Assembly (NCBI GenBank): GCA_019843655.1
Contig: JACDQD010000006.1
Coordinates: 25,934,246-25,998,245, forward strand
Length of the DNA: 64,000 nt
Direction: 5' to 3'
DNA from: Lethocerus indicus
Taxonomy: Eukaryota; Arthropoda; Insecta; Hemiptera; Belostomatidae
This document shows positions 54,653 through 64,000 of the stretch, piece after piece. The notes below the pieces were generated by a model that was given only the letters and a program-made list of their open reading frames with translations, was not told where the DNA came from and did not search any database. The translations under genes and the position numbers were made by a program. Numbering within the stretch: the first letter of the stretch is position 1; each line of letters begins with the position of its first letter.

Positions 54653-57128
54653 CCCAACCCCAGTCCCCGTTCGAATCGCCAATTTATTGGCATAAAAGTG
54701 AATAAAATGCACCGCGCAGGGGTGGAAAATGTTACCCGACGTTTCCTCTCTCTCTATCTCTTTGGGCCCAATATTGCAATATCTTCTTCATTCCGATTTT
54801 TCTTCGGAGGGCAGAGCGCGTAAAATTAGGAATTATGCCCCGCAAAGCAAGATTGTAAAAATATCTCTTCTACAACTTCTGCTCTATCTCTGACTACAAC
54901 GTTTTTGCTCGGAAACACCTGGATATGAATGAGTCCGAAATGAAAATGAACTAAAAATAATTGGCTCGTCAGTTTTTATTATTTTATCGATAGCTAATTT
55001 TGGCCTTTAGTCGGACGTTTCACTGTTCGCAAAACCGATCGCGTATTTCATCCGGGCGACTCCCGGACTGTGGAGGATGAGCACAAGAGCACGCCCTGAA
55101 ACCGGGAGGAATGAAGTCCGACCATAGTTGTCGCCCGGGGGGCGGGGGTCCTCTTATTGTTGAATGGGCGGTTTTGGGATGGGGGGGGGTGGGGGTGGCC
55201 GTGTCAACATAATTAGCGTCACGAATAATTAACAGGGCCGGAACGAAATTCGAGCTTTCTGTCGGCAGCCAGCTAGTGGGGTGTCGTTGAAGCGTGTACC
55301 CGGCGCCATTATGAAATCTGTTCGTCGTACATTTTCCCGTGCGCACGGTCTCTCTCAGGGGCCGCGGATTCCTCGGCCGGAATTGGGACGAGCGACGATG
55401 GAAATTTCACCGTAAATATCCTGTAGTATGACAGTCGGTAAATCTGTCCCGGGATTAGCCGCCCCCGTAGCGCTGTCCGGGGCGGATGTACTGGGGGTTG
55501 GTTGGCGCTGTTTTTTGAAGCCGAACGCTGATCACCTGCCCGCCAGGGCTTTACCTACTCTTTAGGCCTCTATACTGCCTATTAGTAAATCATTAATTTC
55601 GCCGGCCGGCATTAGTCGAGTGGGGTTGTGCTGTCACTGCTATAGCTGCAGCGGCGACCCCGCCCCCACCCCCAACAACCCCTATAGCCGCCGCTGAACG
55701 TTCAATCTGCCCGAATCCGCCCCGACGTGCCCGGCTCTCGCGTCCGACCGTTTTATCGTAATTGACAATTACGACGGGGTGCCTACCCCCTCACCCACCC
55801 ACCACCACGACCACCCACTGCTATGGGTCTGATCCCCGCCCATTCCCGATATTAACGTATTAATAGTCATAAGTGTGATCGAATATAGGAGGATATAATT
55901 CCGGTTGTATTGACTGAAACTTTATCCGACTATAAACCGGCGGCGTTGGGGGCATTAATACTAACTACCCTCTTTTGGGTTTGTAAAAGCTTTCTTCTTC
56001 AGGTAAACATTTATCCCAAAACTCAAATCATCCCTTTCAATTTCAAAGTATTCGCGAAATCGATTCAATATATCGTTTGGGAAACAGTCGAATACACTTT
56101 AAACAAAAATTCTTTGTATCGCCTAATCCCCTCAACGGGCGTTAGGGGATGAAGGTGACCGCTAGAAGACGGTCCCCGGGAGCACGGTTGCCAAGAGAAT
56201 TTTATACGGATCGAAAGGGGTGCCCCCCACCTCCGTGTCTCGCTCAACCCCCTCCGCCCCAACCCCTCTCCTCGAGGCCACCCCGAACACTTATCTTAAT
56301 GAAATTTAAATTCTTCTCCGTGTGTCCGTGTGGGGGCGGCTTACTTAACTGGCGGGGCTGGGGCTACGGGGGGTGGGTTTTCCGTCTAATCCCTGGGGGA
56401 CCGGCTTTTAGGCAGCGCCTCCCGTGGGAAATGTCAGCCCCCCTCCCCCTCCCACTTCTCAACTTGAAGCACTTCTTAAGATAATAAAGTTCCTATTTAA
56501 GAATGCTCGGCCCTCCGTCTCGGGTCGTTACTCACTCTGAACTCGGCCGACGCGAAATACCGAGAAAAAGGACGAGAAAACGTCATTATTCTTCCATTTG
56601 CTCCAGCCGAAGTTGCAGGCATAGTGATATGACTCGTGATGAAAATATTCCACTTAAAATGAGAGAAGCATGCTGTTTGATATTGAGGAACTGCAAGTCT
56701 AGCAATATAGCGTCATTAGTTAAATACAGTGTGGAGAAATTATGAAGAATTTCCTTGCCAAATTGCCACTAATGTTAGGCTACATTAGTGCATCCCTCAT
56801 TTCTCTAACGCCGACGTGTTACAGACCGGAAAGCAAATGTCGCCACTGAAAATTGGGATAATTAAAACAATCGGGGCGGAAAATTTAATTAGTATATACC
56901 AATTTTATTAACTCCCAGCGCCAATTCGTTAATTCGTGCAATCGAGAGACGCCGAAACGTCAACGCGGCCCGCCGTAATCGCTGCGGCACAGCGCTTAAT
57001 TGATTGAGCATAACTAACGCGAAACGGGATGAGAGGGAGAGAATGTTGATAATAAGCCCTTCCCCACCCTGGAGGAGTGATGGGGATGGAGGGGGTCCCG
57101 GTCCTGAAAGTATGGCGCAGAAGAGTAC

Positions 57129-57130
<2 letters not shown>
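54653..57130. other. Mixed non-coding DNA
   Basis: Unique sequence alternating AT-rich DNA and GC-rich, C-run patches (55640-55820, 56215-56460). Open frames at 55910-56152, 56149-56484 and 56503-56745 are not recognised; the last has an Arg-rich start and a Cys-containing end but no family signature. Confidence 0.45.

Positions 57131-57182
<52 letters not shown>
57131..57182. repeat. (GA)n microsatellite
   Basis: About 52 bp of pure (GA)n. Confidence 0.97.
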
Positions 57183-57183
<1 letters not shown>

Positions 57184-57760
57184 CAGGAGAGAGGAGACGG
57201 GGACAAAATACGGCCATCAATCTTCACCCGTTCGGCCAAGACCACCATTTATTTTAGTTATAAGTAAACTCCTTGACGTTCATTTATATTGGGAGCCGAC
57301 CGTGGGGATGAGGGGGTGGGGATGTTAGCCCGTTAAGATACCACCGACTGGTGGCCGGGGAAGGGTTGGAGCCCGCGAAAACCTCCCCGTGATAGATGAC
57401 CCCCGCTCGACTCTAAGTAAGTTTCCAGCCGAGAGAAGAAAACTTGAATAATATCGTAATACCAACTTCCAAACTGACATAAGTCACTGCGGCCGGTCCT
57501 CGACACAGTGGGTAGTAGAGGCAATTATTCCGATAATGATTCGAATAATACGAATTATAAAACTGATAGAAGTCTAGTAATTCACGAAGAATTAGCCCCC
57601 CCTCAGGTATTAGTCCACAACCATTATCTGCCGGGAAACAATAAAGACCTACATTTATATTTATTTACTTATAATTATATGAGAAAGAATGTGAACTGAC
57701 TATGGCCAGTTATAAGTACAATTGTGAAATGTAATTTCGTCGCTTGTTTATCCTGATAAA
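57183..57760. other. Non-coding, no feature seen
   Basis: Unique sequence; nothing recognised. Confidence 0.4.
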
Positions 57761-57960
57761 TAAGCCAGCCAGGACTTTGACGTATATCCTGGCTTCAGGT
57801 CCAAGAGAAAGGCCTCATTTTACGAAATTGGCTAATTCATTTTTTTTGAAATTTTTAAATATTTGAAGAGAATTCGGTCCGCCACCTGTATTCGAACCCG
57901 TGTCGACAAGAGAATAATTTACGCCAAGTAATCCTGAATGTATCGGAGGCTCGAAGCAGG
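57761..57960 (-). repeat. Possible tRNA-derived SINE relic (B-box-like) 2
   Basis: Minus strand GACACGGGTTCGAATACAGG (about 57886-57905) contains a B-box-like T-loop. TTGGCGTAAAT about 30 bp upstream could be a weak A box, and a CCAGGA-(12)-TCCTGG hairpin lies about 100 bp downstream (57769-57792). The arrangement parallels that at 6.0-6.1 kb, but sequence outside these features is not clearly alike. Confidence 0.3.
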
Positions 57961-59992
57961 GGAAATTCTAAAGGATGAGGCACTTTCCCGACGGCCTATC
58001 CCGGTCGGTTACTCTTCAGGTAATTTATCAATCAAACTAAAAGGGTGAGCTCCACTGTTGGGGGTGGGGGTGGGTTGGCGGTTCTCGAACCCGCCCCGGG
58101 GTGTAACAAACGAGGGTGGATTTCTTAAGGGGGTGGCCTATCTCATCATGGCGTCTTATCGGCGTCTTCACAATGCCGCGCTCCTTCCATTTTTCTCGAC
58201 GCCTCGCTCCCATCCGTGAAGATCCTAAAAACCTCCCCCAGGAGGTGACACTGAAATATGAAGCGGCTCCTGTCAAACCGACACCCCCGCGGGGGGAAAA
58301 CGGGGGTTGCTAAATCCACCCCACACCCACCCGCCGCCCACCAACCCTCTAACAAAATTCTACTTTTCCCCTTATTAATTTCCAGCCGACGGGACCGCGA
58401 CAGCCCTACATTAATTTTACGAATTTTCATCCGCCTTCCACTGTTAAAATAGGCGTCTCAGTTTTCGTATCTTCGGTAGAGTAGAGTAGATTAGTCGAAC
58501 AATTTAATGATATGGCAATTAAGTAATTGCGGATTTTTCCCACCCGCATATTCTGTATATTGTATATAAGCTTCTCTGCCATCTCGTGTTGTACAATGGT
58601 GATCGGGACCCTACTATGGACTCTACTTTGTTGTCATCGACTGCGACCGAGCTCGACCAGATAAATTTGGCAACCGTTGACGTTTTTTAAAGCGCCACCA
58701 TAAATAGTACCACAGGAAGTATTCCTAAGTTGGTAAACATGGAAAGAACTTTCGAAGAAGATGGAATAACGGCTCTGTGTCTTTGTCATGTATAAAAACG
58801 ACGGGTGATGGACCTCGGACACCCTGGAAAAGGGCAACAACCCTTCCTTCCAGTGGAGCGGGGGATCAACTCCTTCCAGCCGAGGAAGATTAGTGATAAA
58901 TCTTTAGATCATTTTGTAATAACGTCATTATCTCTGAGGGGGTCTAGTAGGGGGTTGGTTCTTGGGTGTCTAGTTGCTCGGAGGCGGCGGGGTCATCACT
59001 CTGAAGTGATGTACGCCCGAATGTAAACCAAGGAGGAGAGGCGCAGTAGGCGGAAGACGGGCCCCGCCTTTAAAAGTAACCAGCACCATCACCCTCCCCC
59101 GCTAGTCTAGATGGATGGATAAAACAGGTCTTGACTGATGCCTTTCATTATTTGAGAGAGAGAGCCGCGTCTCATCCCTCCTCAACGCCCCCCGCACCAC
59201 CACGTCCTAACGACGTCTCTCCGGTTCGCTTATTCCGCAGAGAGAGAGAGGGAGAGTTTTGCTAGACGTATGACCCCCTTGACAAATGACGCACTCTATA
59301 AATCAGAAAACGCCCCTTAGTCCTCCTCACCCCCTCTGGGAAGGAAGCCCCCGTTGGCGAGATTACGCCCCCCGGGCCCTACAGCCTCCTTTCACGTCGC
59401 GCCGACGACGAGTAGGAGAGGAGGACACCTTATATATTTCACTGCACTACACCGACCCCCCCGGAGGAGGAGGAGGAGTAGGGGTTACTTAAACAATTGA
59501 AATCACCATTAATAACCGCCGCTCGGATGCGGGCGCCGCATTAAAGGCTCGGGCCCATCCCGAAGGGTCCCAACGCTTCGCACCTGCTTTCTAATTTTAG
59601 ACGCCCGTTACTTTTTCTCCTAATCTCGACTCTGTATCTACCCTCCCTCTCCCACACCACAGCATTCGGCTCGGGGGGATAAGAAACTCGGCCCTCCGGA
59701 GGCACTCTGTTTAGTCAGCAGTTAAAATACGCGGCCTTATTCGTTTATCCTGTCTCTATTTAATTACAGTGTTTCAGTGACGAATGCGACTTGAAACTAA
59801 TACACTGTCGTGAGTGTAAGCTGTGGCGAATCAAGGAACCTAACGTACAAATTAACTTCGGAATAGTTAAGATATCAATTTTGAGATTATAATTAGTATC
59901 GTATGCTACTTATAATTGACCGGAAAAATTGGGTTCTGGCCTAGTATAGGACCGAAAACCTAAATTTATTTTCTGCCCTTACTAATTTTTCT
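57961..59992. other. Mixed non-coding DNA
   Basis: Unique sequence with GC-rich patches, short (GA)n at 59155-59164 and 59239-59252, and (GGA)n at 59463-59477. No gene or element recognised. Confidence 0.45.
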
Positions 59993-60440
59993 TCCCCGTA
60001 CCCGACTCAAAAGAATCGACTTGAACAGACAATTTGGACTCTTAAGGCCATTACTGAGACGGACATCAAAATTGATCCTAAGTAACAAACTGACAATATA
60101 CAAAGCGATACGGTATAGAGCTATGGGGTTCCACCGAGATATCCGACATCGCTGGCATCCAGAGATTTTTGTCAAAAGTCCTTCGTACCATCCTTAATGC
60201 TCCCCCCGGTATGTTTCTAACCAGACAATCCACCATGACCTCAACATACCGACAGTCGACGAAGTCACAAAATCCCGGTTCTTGAAATTCCACTCGTGCC
60301 TTTCTCATCCTAATCCACCCCTTCTTGTGAAATGTGCCATCTTTGGGTGGTTCCTTTTATCACGAAATACATGTGTGAAAAAAAATCAGCACTTGTACTT
60401 ATAACATTCGTGTTAATTGTACAAAATAAAAAAGGTTTAA
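59993..60440 (+). mobile_element. Jockey-clade LINE fragment 7 with 3' UTR
   Basis: Starts CCCCGTACCCGACTCAAAAG and follows the shared segment: thumb region, GVPPRYPTSLASRDF-type stretch (frame-shifted), TMTSTYRQSTKSQNPGS-type C-terminus. It ends with the tail seen in fragment 4 (GTGCCATCTTTGGGTGGTTC, CACGAAATACATGTG) and GTACAAAATAAAAAAGG. A small deletion removes the HPNPLVQSL-type end. Confidence 0.9.
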
Positions 60441-63400
60441 AGAAACAAACTAATTTTTCTATTTTCCGCGTTTTTCCTCCATTTCGCGCTGTCCTCTCGA
60501 GTTTCAACGCTATGACTAAAATGAGGGATATTCAATTTGTTTTTTTTTCGTCCAGTAAGTTCAGTACTTTCGGGGGCAAATACGGAGCGGAGATGACCGC
60601 GCGCTTGGTTCGACGTTATTCGGAGCAAATAACTTGATCCGAGCTAAGTAGACAAACGAATTTATGTTAGGATAATCCGCGGGGATGGAAGTGTCAGGGT
60701 GTGCCGCCGGGGGGTGGGATTAGCCCCGTGTTTCATTATGCGTACATTATCGGCTGCTATCGTATCGCTAGGGGTGGATTGTGACGGCGGCGTGTGTTTT
60801 CCTCGGCGTCCATTAGAAAATTGAAATGGGGCCAATGTCCCTTGTCGCTGTTGGACGGGGGCGGGGGTTTTCCACTCGTTCCACCCCGTGTATAAATACA
60901 CGGCCGTGTAAATTGAATTCTAGTATCGTCTTCTTCTTATTGATAAGGCCGTGTATCATCCCCCTCCACCTTGAGGGGGCGCTGATAGCACCAACAGGCA
61001 CGACAACAACCCCCTTACCTATCTCTCCTACCTTTTACAACTGTGAATCATTCCGCGTTCCCTCCCCCGACGACTAATTTCGCCGGGTACCTGCCTGTAC
61101 CTAATATACACGTTTAATATGGTTATCCACCCATCGGAAACCGCGGATGTAACGGCGACAGAAATTATTTACAGCAAATTTCTCCTAGCCTAACGATATA
61201 AGTAGGGGCATTGAAATTATTCATTACATACAAACTTGAGTTATCCAACATGTAGGAAATACATAATTTGATGTAGAAATTGTTCTACGTATCCAAATGC
61301 CACCAAATTTCTCAACGCATTGGGGGGTAACGCTCGTATTCTTGTCCAAAAACGGATAGAAATCATCTGATTATATAATAATAAGATTAATTAAATGAGC
61401 CGTTCCAACGTTCTGTTCGCTGTAGGAAGGTCCTATCTCGACAAGAGGATAAAACCCGACAATTACCTCGTTCGGAAGATGGAGGAAAGAAGACAAATGG
61501 ATTATATAAACACCGGGCGTAGGTAGGAAGTGGCGTTGTTGTACAGGGGAGGAAGGAGGGCGTGTACGGGGGATAAGGAGCGGAAATAAAAGTAGGGGTA
61601 ATATTTATTGTTGTTCCGTGGGCGGCCCACTTCCGCTCAGAGATACTGCACGCGGTGCAGAGTGCAGCGCGCAGGCCGGCCCGGCAGACAGAGCAGCCAC
61701 AAAGACGCCACAAGAGCACAATTCTGCACAACTATACCCAAGTACTGGACGACACCATCGGAAAGCTCTTGAAATAGTGCAGGCGTACGAAAGCTTGGGG
61801 TTGAGGAAACATCGTTTTATCCTACTGGAAGATACATTAATACATATCAATAGATTTTGTGATTCTGAACATTTTTTACTTGGTAAAATTTATTCCTTTC
61901 GGTGACTCCTTGTTTTCCAAATTTTTCGGAAATTAATTGCCTTAATGCAGGACAGTACGCTGACTGTATTTCTGTTTTTCTTAATTCATACGGTCGATAA
62001 TTGACGGTGAACCTTCCGGGCTGAATAAAGCTTGGGAAAAGGGGAGCCTTTTCGCGAAATTATCCACCCCCCTCCACCACCGTTATACGAGATAAATTAA
62101 AATAATTCGCCCTCCTACCCCACCGCCATTCGGGGCAGGTTTAAAAGGTAAAATGGAGGCTCGGCCGGGAGTATGAAAGGATTAACGACGGAGGAGAAAA
62201 GTCGGGTCCTCGGTCTAGAGAGAGAGAAATACGAAATACAAAAGTGTTGTAGGGGGTGGCCGGCTAAGCTCCCAACCCCTGCCGGGGGTGGCCTCATCCC
62301 TGGCAAACCGATTAGCCGGAGACCATATTTTTGCAATTATAAGTCCCGGTTAATAAGTTGCCGCCGCCGGACACCAAACGAATTTTCCACCCCCCAAAAG
62401 CTGGGTTAGGGGTGAAGCCGGGGATGGTGGGGATTTCAAACCCTTCAAAGCGTTTTCCAGGAATACTCGCCGTTTTCAGATATTATAGAAACTGTCCTTT
62501 TATTAACCCGCGCTGGGGTGGGGATTGAATTAATTTGCGTTTTTAATTGGATTCATGAAAATAACTGACTTTCAATTGCGGCTTGAAATACAGGCATTAG
62601 GTACAGACATCTCAAATAGTCGGAATTTAAAACTACAGTGGGTAGCGGACGTTACGTGAACGATATTCGGAATTGCAAAGTGCTTCTTAAAGTAAGCGCT
62701 GTACTTTAAGCCCACGCAACTTTCGAGATTTATACACTGCTAAGATAAATATCACAATGGCTATCAGCTTCCGTTGAAAAGATTGAATTTGTTCCATTAT
62801 CCGGTGGAATAATGGAATGTCTTTCATCATAAATATGTAATAAATTAAAATAAGAATGATATAATGCACAACAGTCTGCAGGCATCACTTGTATATTAAG
62901 TGATTTATTTGCGGTTTTGATTACAGAAAATGCTCCTACAGTTCGGATAACTGGACTTTTTATGGCAGACTTTTGGACTGATATACAGCACTAAAATATA
63001 ACTTTGAAATTGACGTAGACACTGATGTAAATGTTCGGAATATCGCTATAAACTGCTACTGGAAACGATTTACGAGTGTAACACTTGGTATTATTTATAG
63101 TGAACTAAGGTCACTAAGGTGGTATCTATCGCCAAACCAGTCTAGCCTAGGAGTTGAGCGACAATACGATTCTATTGCGAAATACTGTCGTATTCTTATA
63201 ATGGTACTGTCTGTAATTGTGCTGTCTTACTGTTCGGAATTAATTACGATCACTTTTCGTCTCTTAATCCCATTAATTTTAATAAGTTGACTCTTTGACT
63301 CCTCATTTCATATTCCGTCCCCGGACCTCGCCCCCCCCGCCGCCACGCCGCAATTTATTTCTACTTATAGAAGCGGTGATGGAACTCCAAGAATGGCCTC

Positions 63401-64000
63401 ATTCTTGGCTTTTATTAAATATTTGGCTGGCGCTGGCGTCCATCCATATCGCCCCCCCACCACCCCAAAACATGAATCGTTCGGCCCCATCATTTCCACT
63501 AGAAAGATCCCATCGTGTTTTATTGGAAAGTCGAGATTTCGACCGATTGCGTTATGTATATAAACTTATTCGGATATTGCTCTGATCTTAGGAACGGAAT
63601 CGGTAGAAGAATCTTCTTCTAAAAGAAAGTTCTTTTTGGTCATGTCATCGGCCTCTTCGTTGTCCTTTATTCGCAGGTGTGATGAAGATTGATTCATCAA
63701 TCCGATATGAGATTTCAACAAGAAAGCGTACACTAAAACACGTCCTCGCAGCAGATTTTAATACATAAAATTCCCAATTGACTAAATAGATTTTGCTATT
63801 TCAAGCTTTTGTTATAATTATTTGTTAATACGTCAGATAAGTTTACAAATCTTCGTTTTTAACCTGGTCTATTATAGAATGGCGGTTTATATTTCCACAC
63901 GATTTCTACATGTTGGTTTGAAAAATCCCACGTTTCTGCAATTTATCCGCTCGGTCGTTATTATTCACCGGCTTAAATACAAACAAACGAGAATATATCG
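60441..64000. other. Non-coding DNA to the window end
   Basis: Unique sequence, AT-rich with GC-rich patches. A TATA-like palindrome, CGTGTATAAATACACGG (60885-60901), is the only regulatory-looking site seen. Open frames at 61618-61905 and 63295-63585 are unrecognised. No repeat family recurs here. Confidence 0.45.

Noticed and set aside
1..64000. Long terminal repeats of an LTR retrotransposon
   Set aside because: No pair of long direct repeats with TG...CA ends and an intervening gag-pol region was found by eye.

Overview
The window reads as gene-poor, repeat-rich DNA of an animal genome, most likely an arthropod and probably an insect. The basis is the mobile-element mix: Jockey-clade LINE remnants, a TTAA-flanked piggyBac-like MITE, a Tc1/mariner (IS630)-type mini-element and a foldback MITE family. 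Long AT-rich stretches alternate with GC-rich patches, and (GA)n, (TA)n and polypyrimidine microsatellites are frequent. No operon, rRNA, convincing tRNA or intact protein-coding gene was found. Most open frames are short and come from simple repeats, the satellite or transposon fragments, so no host gene is called.

Layout. 1-24.2 kb: mostly unique non-coding DNA carrying eight substantial copies of a palindromic foldback MITE, a ~140-bp tandem repeat (5.0 kb), polypyrimidine tracts, a possible regulatory cluster with CRE-, CTCF- and E2F-like sites (12.2-13.1 kb), an unidentified protein-like stretch (15.0-15.7 kb, minus strand) and a deleted Tc1/mariner-type element (18.4 kb). 24.3-39.2 kb: a ~15-kb satellite complex. 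Its core is a 104-bp satellite (about 40 nearly identical monomers in three clean arrays, plus many fragments). It alternates with a second repeat made of short units of the GCCTAAAAACCGCATTTTTGG type arranged in ~425-465-bp higher-order units. Repeats become more degenerate toward both outer edges, and the complex is bracketed by inverted copies of a ~130-bp sequence. No transposon was recognised inside it. 39.2-64 kb: gene-poor DNA with two piggyBac-like MITEs, three more substantial foldback copies, and seven short remnants of one Jockey LINE family, five of which share the same 5' boundary.

The most interesting object is the satellite complex. Each 104-bp monomer has two dyad symmetries, and its most frequent sequence variants fall in the loop of one of them. 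The layered layout resembles that of centromeric or pericentromeric satellites, but function cannot be decided from sequence. The 31-38 kb part looks shredded and has shortened homopolymers, so much of it may be poor consensus sequence rather than biology.
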